A DNA stretch of 64,000 nucleotides from positions 62,001 through 126,000 of the forward strand of contig NZ_CYSD01000031.1 in the NCBI RefSeq assembly GCF_001458415.1, read 5' to 3'. This DNA is from Tritonibacter multivorans. GTDB taxonomy: Bacteria; Pseudomonadota; Alphaproteobacteria; Rhodobacterales; Rhodobacteraceae. The stretch's first letter is position 1. Each line of letters begins with the position of its first letter. Both the position numbers and the translations under genes were made by a program. The notes under the pieces are model-generated. The model was not told where the DNA came from. It made no database searches and saw nothing but the letters and a program-made list of their open reading frames with translations. Below are positions 57,327 to 64,000 of this stretch, piece after piece.

Positions 57327-58997
57327 TCAGGCGTGGTCTTCCAGAATCCAGCGCGCGGCTTTTTCGGCAATCATCAGCGTCGGAGAATTGGTATTCCCAC
57401 TGGTGATCTCTGGCATGATCGACGCGTCCACAACGCGCAGCCCGCCAACACCGCGCACCCGCAGTTTCGGATCGAGCACGGCTGTCGGATCCTCTTTCCG
57501 ACCCATTTTAACAGTGCCAACAGGATGGAAAATCGTCGTGGCAATATCCCCGGCCAAACGGGTCAGATCGTCATCACTTTGGTATTGCGTGCCCGGTTTG
57601 AATTCTTCGGGGGCGTAGCGCTGCATTGCAGGCTGAGCCATGATTTTGCGCACCTGACGCAAACTGTCGGCAGCCACTTTGCGGTCTTCTTCGGTATCCA
57701 GATAGTTGGGCGAAATCTCGGGCGCGTCTCGGAAGTTGTTCGACGCAATCCGTACATGCCCTCGGCTGGTTGGATTAAGGTTGCAGACACTCACCGTCAT
57801 GGCTGGAAACTCATGGAGGTCTTCGCCAAAGGCCTCGAGGCTTAGAGGCTGGACATGATATTGCAGGTTCGCATGGCTCCGCGAGGGGTCGGACCGGGTA
57901 AACGCGCCCAGCTGGCTTGGCGCCATGCTCATCGGGCCGGACCGTTTGAACAGATATTCCAACCCTATCTTTGCTTTGCCAAACATAGAATTGGCCAAAG
58001 AGTTTAAAGTCTTTGCGCCGTTCAGCTTGAAGACCGCGCGAATTTGCAGATGGTCTTGCAGGTTCTGGCCCACATAGGGTTGATCCAGTTTCACCTCGAT
58101 CCCATGCGTCTTTAAAAGATCTGCCGGCCCAATCCCCGACAGTTGCAGGATCTGCGGCGTATTGATGGCGCCTGCGGACAAAATGACCTCAGTCCGCGCT
58201 GTCGCACAAACGCTTTCCCCGGCGCGGCTTATCTGAACCCCGACACACCGCTGATTGCCATCCACCCCTGTTTCAAAGACAAGCTTTTCCGCCTGCGCCT
58301 CTGTCCAGATCGTCAGGTTCGGACGATTTTTGGCGGGCCGCAGGAACGCTTTGGAGGTGTTCCATCGCCATCCTGACCGCTGATTGACGTCAAAATAGCC
58401 AACACCGGCATTGTCGCCGGTATTGAAGTCGTCTGTCTTTTGAATGCCCGTCTGCGTCGCCGCGTCCGCAAAACTGTCCAACACGTCCCAACGCAAACGC
58501 TGCTTTTCGATCCGCCATTCACCGGCAGATCCGTGAAAGTCCGAGAACCAGCCATTGTCGCCGGTCTGAGGATCCGCACCGTCATCGCGTTTGTAGTGAT
58601 CCTCATGCGCTTTGAAATCCACAAGCGCGTTTTCCCAGTTCCAGCCCCTTTCACCGGTGAGGGTCGCCCAGTTCTCGTAATCGCGTGCTTGGCCGCGCAT
58701 ATAGATCATGCCGTTGATGGATGAACAGCCCCCCAGCGTCTTGCCTCGTGGGTACAGTAGGCTGCGGCCATTCAACCCTTTGTCGGGTTGGGTTTTATAG
58801 AGCCAATCTGCGCGTGGGTTGCCGATGCAGTAAAGGTAGCCAACCGGGATATGAATCCAGTGGTAGCTGTCCGCTTTGCCCGCTTCCAACAGCAAGACGC
58901 GGTTTTTGGGATCCGCGCTGAGGCGGTTTGCCAGCAAGCACCCTGCAGACCCTGCGCCCACAACGATATAGTGAAACTGGGTGTCTGAGCTGGTCAT
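57327..58997 (-). CDS. GMC-family oxidoreductase (choline/alcohol dehydrogenase type)
   Basis: A 556-residue flavoprotein. The FAD fold is I-V-V-G-A-G-S-A-G-C-L-L-A-N-R-L-S (about residues 10-26), then G-K-T-L-G-G-C-S-S-I-N-G-M-I-Y-x-R-G, the GMC signature 2 region S-A-G-A-I-N-T-P-Q-I-L-Q-L-S-G-I-G, and the catalytic His in I-F-H-P-V-G-T-V-K-M-G. It oxidises an alcohol to an aldehyde. ATG 58997 lies seven bases behind AAGGGA. It is divergent from a LysR gene and co-oriented with the CoA-transferase. Confidence 0.93.
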   Translation of the reverse strand: MTSSDTQFHYIVVGAGSAGCLLANRLSADPKNRVLLLEAGKADSYHWIHIPVGYLYCIGNPRADWLYKTQPDKGLNGRSLLYPRGKTLGGCSSINGMIYMRGQARDYENWATLTGERGWNWENALVDFKAHEDHYKRDDGADPQTGDNGWFSDFHGSAGEWRIEKQRLRWDVLDSFADAATQTGIQKTDDFNTGDNAGVGYFDVNQRSGWRWNTSKAFLRPAKNRPNLTIWTEAQAEKLVFETGVDGNQRCVGVQISRAGESVCATARTEVILSAGAINTPQILQLSGIGPADLLKTHGIEVKLDQPYVGQNLQDHLQIRAVFKLNGAKTLNSLANSMFGKAKIGLEYLFKRSGPMSMAPSQLGAFTRSDPSRSHANLQYHVQPLSLEAFGEDLHEFPAMTVSVCNLNPTSRGHVRIASNNFRDAPEISPNYLDTEEDRKVAADSLRQVRKIMAQPAMQRYAPEEFKPGTQYQSDDDLTRLAGDIATTIFHPVGTVKMGRKEDPTAVLDPKLRVRGVGGLRVVDASIMPEITSGNTNSPTLMIAEKAARWILEDHA

Positions 58998-59193
58998 GTT
59001 ATGTCCCTTCGGCATCAAAAATTCAGCTTTCACCCTGCGGGTCGGGCGGGAAGGGTCGCGGCGATTTGGCGGGCCTTGTGGCCTGTAATCAAAAGAGCGC
59101 TCCCTCCCGAAACAGGGGCTGTTCTTGAATAATCGTCAGCCTTGCTCAGGAATCTAATGACAAATCCGAGGACGCAATATTACAGTTCTTTAT

Positions 59194-60105
59194 ATGGAGC
59201 GTTTTTCTAATTTAAACAACATCTTGGCCTTTGTGACTGTCGCGCGCGAAGGCAGTGTGTCCCGTGCCGCAGAGGTTTTGAACCTGACCCAGCCAGCGGT
59301 GAGCCATCAGATCCGGCGCCTTGCCGACGAAACCAACCTGACCCTATTTCGGCGCACGCCCGCAGGGCTTCAGATCACGCACGACGGTATGGCGGTTCTT
59401 GCCAAGGCGGAAAAAGTGCTGCACGTGATGAGTGATTTTCAGCGCAGCGCCCGGCAACGGTCTGGCCGGATTTCTGGAAAGCTGCGCTTGGGTACCATTG
59501 TCGACCCAGAATTCATCCGTCTGGGACGCCTGTTGGCCCTGCTCCGGCAAGAGCATCCTGAGATCGAGACACATCTGGCCCATGGTGTCAGTGGAACAAT
59601 CCTCAGTTGGCTCAAGCGTGGACAAATCGATGCGGGCTTTTATCTCAGCGCTCCGGATGACCTGCCCAATCCCGCCACCCATCCCGACCCTGCCATTTGT
59701 TCAATCCGGCTGGCGGACTTCAATTACCATGTCGTGGCCCCGATGGGATGGGACCACCGGGTGGAGAACGCAACATGGGCGGACCTCGCAGAGCTGCCGT
59801 GGATTGGCACCCCAGAAGCTTCAGTCCATCACCGCCTGCTGGCAAGCGTATTTGCGGCTGCGGGGACGCCACAGAACATCGTGGCGCTGGTTGATCAAGA
59901 AGCCTCCATGCTGGAAATGGTGCGGTCCGGAATTGGCCTGAGCCTGTGCCGGGATTCAATTGCGTTGCACCAGAAACAAAGCTTCGGACTGACAATCTGC
60001 CCGTCGGTTGCGGTCCCGGCCTGCCTGAGTTTTGTGTTTACAGAGGCAAGCAAGGACCGACCTCTTGTTGCAGAAACGCTGCGGCTGCTTGCAGAAGCCT
60101 GGTAA
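59194..60105 (+). CDS. LysR-family transcriptional regulator
   Basis: A 303-residue LysR protein with the helix-turn-helix G-S-V-S-R-A-A-E-V-L-N-L-T-Q-P-A-V-S-H-Q (about residues 20-39) and an effector domain from about residue 90. It is divergent from the GMC oxidoreductase/CoA-transferase operon across 196 bases and probably regulates it. Confidence 0.93.
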   Translation: MERFSNLNNILAFVTVAREGSVSRAAEVLNLTQPAVSHQIRRLADETNLTLFRRTPAGLQITHDGMAVLAKAEKVLHVMSDFQRSARQRSGRISGKLRLGTIVDPEFIRLGRLLALLRQEHPEIETHLAHGVSGTILSWLKRGQIDAGFYLSAPDDLPNPATHPDPAICSIRLADFNYHVVAPMGWDHRVENATWADLAELPWIGTPEASVHHRLLASVFAAAGTPQNIVALVDQEASMLEMVRSGIGLSLCRDSIALHQKQSFGLTICPSVAVPACLSFVFTEASKDRPLVAETLRLLAEAW

Positions 60106-60164
60106 AAGCGCCTGAGTGTTTCCGACAGCAAAGGGTTGAACGGCAGGAGCGCCGCGGCCATTGC

Positions 60165-60947
60165 CTAGCCGCCAAACATGAACGTAGCGACGCGCTGAGG
60201 CAATTTCCCCCTGAGGACCGCATTGATTTCACCGAGCCGATGTCCGGCTTCGCTCAAGAGCTCTTCTTCCAGAAGAGCCCCACCGCGTTTCAACTGGTCC
60301 GCAGAGTTTCGAAAAGAGGTGTAAACTGCCCTCGACGGCCCTTGACCCCGGCCGCCAGACAGCGGCACATTTCGATCCTTGCTGCCATGGATTAGCAAAA
60401 CACGTGTCCTTGCGGGCAAATCACAGCCCGGCACCATTTTGGAGCCGGATATAATGACGGCAGAAGCCACGGGAAACTGACTTTCACAGAGAAAGCGGTA
60501 CACCATCATGCCCCCATTCGAATGCCCAACCAGATTGACGGAGCTGACCAGACCTTCGCGTTGAAGTTGACGGATGACCCCTTTCATATACCGCAGATCG
60601 TTCACCCCGCGTTTTTGTGCGGGCCCGCAGCAGTCACCGGCGTTCCACGTCCGGGCCCGATCGCGGCGCGGGCCGGCGCCGATGCCTTCAAGATAGGCCA
60701 CGCGAAATCCCATTTGGGCCGCCTGCCCTTCCAACGGCAGGGACTTGCTTAAACCCTCCGCGCTACCAAAGCCACCATGGAGTGCCAGCACCAACGGCGC
60801 AGGGCCGGACACTTCTTTTGGGTCCAGCAGGATATATCTGCGCTGACCAATATCACGGGTTTGTACGTCCGCTGGGCTGGAGGTTGGGACGCAGGCCATG
60901 CTTGCCAAGGCGAGCCCCGAGAACACCCAATTCTTTACTTTCCACAT
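60165..60947 (-). CDS. Exported PHB-depolymerase/LpqC-type esterase
   Basis: A 260-residue alpha/beta hydrolase with an N-terminal export signal (about residues 5-22, ending near A-S-M-A-C; a lipoprotein site is possible but not canonical). The oxyanion segment is L-V-L-A-L-H-G-G-F-G-S-A-E-G, the nucleophile Ser is in G-H-S-N-G-G, and the family's disulfide-type Cys pairs (D-C-C-G) are present. It hydrolyses esters such as polyhydroxybutyrate or feruloyl esters. ATG 60947 is close behind the 4'-phosphopantetheinyl transferase stop on the same strand. Confidence 0.83.
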   Translation of the reverse strand: MWKVKNWVFSGLALASMACVPTSSPADVQTRDIGQRRYILLDPKEVSGPAPLVLALHGGFGSAEGLSKSLPLEGQAAQMGFRVAYLEGIGAGPRRDRARTWNAGDCCGPAQKRGVNDLRYMKGVIRQLQREGLVSSVNLVGHSNGGMMVYRFLCESQFPVASAVIISGSKMVPGCDLPARTRVLLIHGSKDRNVPLSGGRGQGPSRAVYTSFRNSADQLKRGGALLEEELLSEAGHRLGEINAVLRGKLPQRVATFMFGG

Positions 60948-60960
60948 CTTTTCGCCTTTC

Positions 60961-61698
60961 TCATTCGGCCAAGTGCGCATCATTGCACGCAAGCACCAGC
61001 AGCTTTCGGGCATCAGCCCAGGTTTTCATTTCGGGATGCGCGGGTTGTTCGTCGGGGTTCAACACTGCGAGCGCGGCTTGGTAGCCATCTGGCGCATCCA
61101 GTATCCGCAACCATATCCCTGTTGTGCCCAGAGACGGGGCTTGGCACCATTGGTCACAGGGTGGGACAGGCAAAGCCGAAACCGTCCTTGAGAGGTCGAA
61201 GACGCCTTGCCCGGTCGCCTTCAGGGCCGCTTCACGCAGGACCCAAAGGGTAAAAAACAGTCTGCGCCGCAGGTCGAGAGAACAGGCGGCAAGGGCGGCT
61301 TGCTCTTCTGGCGACAAGGCAAATTCTGCAATGCCGTCTGCATCAGTACGGTCTTGCTCGGCTTGGATATCCACACCAAGGGGAGCATGGCCGCCAATGG
61401 CCAGAAACACCCACGCCCCGGAATGAGAGATGCTAAAGGGACAATCTACGTTCCGCCAAAAAGGTTTGCCCCTCTCTTCAACCGCCAAGACCAGATTGTC
61501 TGGCCGGCGCCCCGACAACTGACTGGCCAGCAGCCGCGCCATTCCATGTCCAAAGATATACCGTCGCCGATCCGCAACCTGCCGGTATCGAAGTGCGCAT
61601 TCCTTTTCGACTGCTGACAAATGTGACCAGCAGACCGCCTCTGCATCCGTGGGCGGGGCTGTGCAATCCAGGCACCATATTTGTAATCGCGGGCTCAT
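60961..61698 (-). CDS. 4'-phosphopantetheinyl transferase (Sfp type)
   Basis: A 245-residue Sfp-type transferase that activates carrier proteins of fatty acid, polyketide or non-ribosomal peptide synthases. The metal motif is G-V-D-I-Q (about residues 105-109) and the second motif is F-F-T-L-W-V-L-R-E-A-A-L-K-A-T-G (about 148-163); the usual Lys-Glu-Ala is Arg-Glu-Ala here. Its ATG overlaps the stop of the unidentified gene upstream. Presence beside sulfotransferase and sulfatase genes suggests a secondary-metabolite cluster extending beyond the window. Confidence 0.88.
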   Translation of the reverse strand: MSPRLQIWCLDCTAPPTDAEAVCWSHLSAVEKECALRYRQVADRRRYIFGHGMARLLASQLSGRRPDNLVLAVEERGKPFWRNVDCPFSISHSGAWVFLAIGGHAPLGVDIQAEQDRTDADGIAEFALSPEEQAALAACSLDLRRRLFFTLWVLREAALKATGQGVFDLSRTVSALPVPPCDQWCQAPSLGTTGIWLRILDAPDGYQAALAVLNPDEQPAHPEMKTWADARKLLVLACNDAHLAE

Positions 61699-62462
61699 TC
61701 GTAGCGCATCATGACCAGATCCGCCGACTCGACATATTCTTGCAGCTCATAGAGGTTCGACTGCAGTTCACCGTTCAATATCTCGACCTCAGTTAAGGCA
61801 TCGAACAGAAAGCGGTAGCGCGTGTCGGGATCTTTGGCTTCGTCCGGGGCAAGCTCTTCTGGTAAATGTTCAAAAAACAGAAACTTCATAATGCTCTGCA
61901 TACGCCGGGGCATTGAAAGGTAGTAATCGCCCGTTCGATCCTGAACCGGGTTGGCGTTTCGAACTTCCTTACGGCGAATGTCACGTTTCACTTCTTGGCG
62001 GAGCAAGGCGACCAGTTTCGGAGGCAGCTCTACATCCCCGCGTCGGTCGACAGCGGAGGCCACAAAGAGCGCCTCGCGCTCTGCTTTTCGGGTCAGCAAT
62101 GCCTCTTCGCTTGCCGCACGATCCTGCAGAAACCGAACCAAATCCAGCTCCCGCAGAATTTCCTCGAGCGACCTCGCAATCGTGCTCAGCCATACCTGTT
62201 GGTAGTTCAAACGCCGATACTGCGAGACAAGGCTCTCAAGGTTCACATTAGGCGGTGGTCGTCCCTGTTTGTCATGCAATTCCTCGATCGACCGCGCCAG
62301 ACCATCTTCGCGAAGGATGCGATCCACATGTGCGCGGGCCTTACCCGCCACTTGCTTGCGTCGAAATTGCATAACCGCCAACCGGCGCGAGGCTTCTTTT
62401 TCGGGATCCTCAAACACCTGCTCGCGTCGTGGATAGCAGACCTGACCGAGTGTTTTTCGCAT
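61695..62462 (-). CDS. Unidentified 255-residue, highly charged helical protein
   Basis: I do not recognise this family. The protein is rich in Arg, Glu and Leu, predicted almost wholly helical, with no signal peptide or membrane segment. Long amphipathic stretches lie at about residues 20-60, 75-125 and 215-250 (for example Y-L-S-M-P-R-R-M-Q-S-I-M-K-F-L-F-F then F-L-F-D-A-L-T-E-V-E-I-L-N). Both ends overlap neighbours in ATGA junctions: the sulfotransferase stop upstream and the phosphopantetheinyl transferase start downstream. It should therefore act in the same pathway or regulate it. Start ATG 62462. Confidence 0.75.
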   Translation of the reverse strand: MRKTLGQVCYPRREQVFEDPEKEASRRLAVMQFRRKQVAGKARAHVDRILREDGLARSIEELHDKQGRPPPNVNLESLVSQYRRLNYQQVWLSTIARSLEEILRELDLVRFLQDRAASEEALLTRKAEREALFVASAVDRRGDVELPPKLVALLRQEVKRDIRRKEVRNANPVQDRTGDYYLSMPRRMQSIMKFLFFEHLPEELAPDEAKDPDTRYRFLFDALTEVEILNGELQSNLYELQEYVESADLVMMRYE

Positions 62463-63379
62463 CAGTACCCAAACTCTTCGGCCAAGGCGCGGACTTCTGG
62501 ATACAGCGTGGCACCATCCTTGCGCCAAGGTAACGGCCCGTCCAAGGGCGGCAACGTTCTGGCGCGTTGTTTTTTGAAATGGGGATTGCGCTGGAAATTT
62601 GGATCATTGCCAAACAGCGCTGAGATCGGCCCAAAGTTGGCAAAAGGGCTCCGCTCTGGGTGTTTCATCTGCTCGATCGCATCCTCATCATCGCGGATGC
62701 CCAACCAGCGACACAGGTTTTTCAGCTCGCCTTCTGGATCTGCAAGCAGAGCCTCCCCCATCACCCGAAGGTATTGATCCTTTGGCACATGAGTTTCCAA
62801 AAAATTCAGCACATTCACATTCATATCGTGCCAGGCAATCTGCGGATCCAAAATGGCCTGGCCATTTTCAAACGCGAAAGAATTGCAATTGAAGGGATAG
62901 GCCCCGTCATTGATACTCAGCGTGGATTTGCACTGGCCGACAGGATGGCGCGTCAGGAAGATAATCTTGCAATCAGGGCAGCTTTCAAAAAAGCGCAACA
63001 TCGCCTCAGGCTTCAGCGTGTAGTCGGGACTTTTCTCCAATAATCGCAATGGCGCAACCGCAGCCCGCAATTCCGTAAAGACGTCGCGGACGTGCCAGTC
63101 CTGTCGCCGCGCGCACCAACGCTCTGCCCCTGCAATGGCTGCATCTGTCTGCTCACCAAAGAAAATTTCTGCTACGGCCCGCAAAATGCCATGCCGCATT
63201 CTTGTGTCAGAGGATGTGTCTGCCCGCCCAAGTGTCCAAAGCTCTGACAAGGTTTCCCGGTAGAAAATGGTCAATTCCGGAACGCCATAAACATCAGGGT
63301 GCACACCCAGCATGCCACTTACCAAGGTGGTAAATGACCGCGGTGGCGCAATCAGGAAAATGGGCGGAGGCAGCGACAT
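62462..63379 (-). CDS. PAPS-dependent sulfotransferase family protein
   Basis: A 305-residue sulfotransferase. The 5'-phosphosulfate loop is A-P-P-R-S-F-T-T-L-V-S-G-M (about residues 11-23) and the 3'-phosphate motif is F-L-T-R-H-P-V-G-Q-C-K-S (about 142-153). It transfers sulfate from PAPS to a small molecule or glycan. Its stop overlaps the ATG of the next gene, and it lies 11 bases after the sulfatase-like gene. Confidence 0.87.
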   Translation of the reverse strand: MSLPPPIFLIAPPRSFTTLVSGMLGVHPDVYGVPELTIFYRETLSELWTLGRADTSSDTRMRHGILRAVAEIFFGEQTDAAIAGAERWCARRQDWHVRDVFTELRAAVAPLRLLEKSPDYTLKPEAMLRFFESCPDCKIIFLTRHPVGQCKSTLSINDGAYPFNCNSFAFENGQAILDPQIAWHDMNVNVLNFLETHVPKDQYLRVMGEALLADPEGELKNLCRWLGIRDDEDAIEQMKHPERSPFANFGPISALFGNDPNFQRNPHFKKQRARTLPPLDGPLPWRKDGATLYPEVRALAEEFGY

Positions 63380-63390
63380 CGATCAACTCC

Positions 63391-64000
63391 TCAGGTGATC
63401 AAACCTTCGATGAAGGGAACCTCGAACACTTTGGGATGCATAATTGGGCCATGGCCAAAATAGCCATCTTCGCCAAAAAGTTCGCCGTGATCCGCTGTGA
63501 CGATCAGATGCGTTCGCCCTTTTGCTGCTTTTTCGTAAATCGCGCCGATCAATTCATCGACATGTTCCACCGCCCGTATTTGGGCGTCCCGCAGTTCCTT
63601 CATACGGTCTTCGGTCATAAATTCGTCCCAGCTCATCTGGGTGATCGGGGTGTCGTCATTCTTCATGCGTTTTGCGACACCGTGCAGACCCGAGATAATT
63701 GGCAGGCTTTCGTCGCGCAGCATGTAAGGATAGTGCGTTTCACCAAGATTAAAGAAGTAGTAATAGGTTTCGTCCTCGTCCTCGGGCAGACGCATTTCAT
63801 CCACCATCTCATGGAAACCATTGTGGTTTTTCATCAGCTTAAAGTCCGAGAAACCGCGTGCGAACGGCGTGTTTGGGTTCAATACGGGCATGGATACGCG
63901 ACCGACGGTCTCGTAACCGAGGTTCTCCAGCACATTGGTCAAAGTCAGATGTGGCAGGAAGTTCTGGAAGTTGATCCCGCTCAGACCCGTCCGCATTTCC
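63391..64000 (-). CDS. Sulfatase-like (alkaline phosphatase superfamily) protein, C-terminal part (cut by window edge)
   Basis: The frame is open to the right edge, so the N-terminus with the nucleophile is outside. About 203 residues are visible: Y-Y-F-F-N-L-G-E-T-H-Y-P-Y, then the metal-binding T-A-D-H-G-E-L-F-G-E-D-G-Y-F-G-H-G typical of sulfatases and phosphoglycerol-type transferases. Whether it cleaves sulfate or transfers another group cannot be told. It heads the overlapping minus-strand run with the sulfotransferase. Confidence 0.8.
   Translation of the reverse strand, partial: EMRTGLSGINFQNFLPHLTLTNVLENLGYETVGRVSMPVLNPNTPFARGFSDFKLMKNHNGFHEMVDEMRLPEDEDETYYYFFNLGETHYPYMLRDESLPIISGLHGVAKRMKNDDTPITQMSWDEFMTEDRMKELRDAQIRAVEHVDELIGAIYEKAAKGRTHLIVTADHGELFGEDGYFGHGPIMHPKVFEVPFIEGLIT

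Noticed and set aside
1-64000. CRISPR arrays, rRNA genes, toxin-antitoxin or phage modules
   Set aside because: No regularly spaced repeats, rRNA sequences, phage structural genes or small paired toxin genes were recognised.

Overview
The window reads as chromosomal DNA from an alphaproteobacterium of the Rhodobacterales (Roseobacter type). The evidence is the moderately high GC, the smo/mtlK polyol operon, a TAXI-type TRAP transporter, an Anbu protease operon, an exosortase E/VPEID-CTERM locus and many LysR-controlled catabolic units. There is one tRNA, no rRNA and no CRISPR array. Both ends cut genes: a group III truncated haemoglobin on the left and a sulfatase-like protein on the right.

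Layout. 1-5 kb: haemoglobin end, DUF2189 membrane protein, DUF1971 protein, then a cbb3 oxidase operon (ccoNOQP, a 54-residue membrane protein, ccoS) with no ccoG, ccoH or ccoI in view. 5-8 kb: aminotransferase and AEC transporter, with a divergent LysR gene. 8-13.5 kb: a CoA/acid catabolic unit (CoA-binding protein, enoyl-CoA hydratase homologue, acyl-CoA ligase, FAH-family hydrolase) converging on a histidase/PAL-family protein that appears to have lost its MIO tripeptide. 13.7-17.6 kb: Anbu, transglutaminase, alpha-E and ATP-grasp operon. 18-25.6 kb: LacI regulator and polyol ABC transporter/dehydrogenase operon, with a 24-bp perfect palindrome in front of it.

25.6-31.7 kb: SlyX, a 1104-residue multidomain surface-type protein (split SdrD_B repeat, carbohydrate-binding-like and VHL-beta-like insertions, a candidate Cys-Gln thioester domain), a 56-residue VPEID-CTERM protein and an exosortase E/CPBP-protease fusion. 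31.7-38.2 kb: AEC transporter and a housekeeping run (MBL hydrolase, TatD, holB, tmk, D-Ala-D-Ala carboxypeptidase, SPOR lipoprotein). Then tRNA-Ser(UGA), a sugar transferase, KpsF/GutQ isomerase and dnaE.

44.8-54.8 kb: an orphan sugar-binding protein with two tandem operator-like boxes, a GDSL esterase, and a LysR/TAXI-TRAP/D-amino-acid-dehydrogenase unit. This is separated by a decayed IS3 element from hglS (2-oxoadipate to D-2-hydroxyglutarate), which is followed by a possible fragment of an FAD-linked dehydrogenase. 54.8-60.1 kb: a double-length class III CoA-transferase and a GMC oxidoreductase with a divergent LysR gene. 60.1-64 kb: a tightly overlapping minus-strand run (sulfatase-like, sulfotransferase, unknown helical protein, 4'-phosphopantetheinyl transferase, esterase) that may be the edge of a biosynthetic cluster.

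The strongest leads are the MIO-less ammonia-lyase homologue, the thioester/VHL surface protein beside exosortase E, and the CoA-transferase fusion with one apparently dead half. All family names come from reading motifs by eye; no database search was run.
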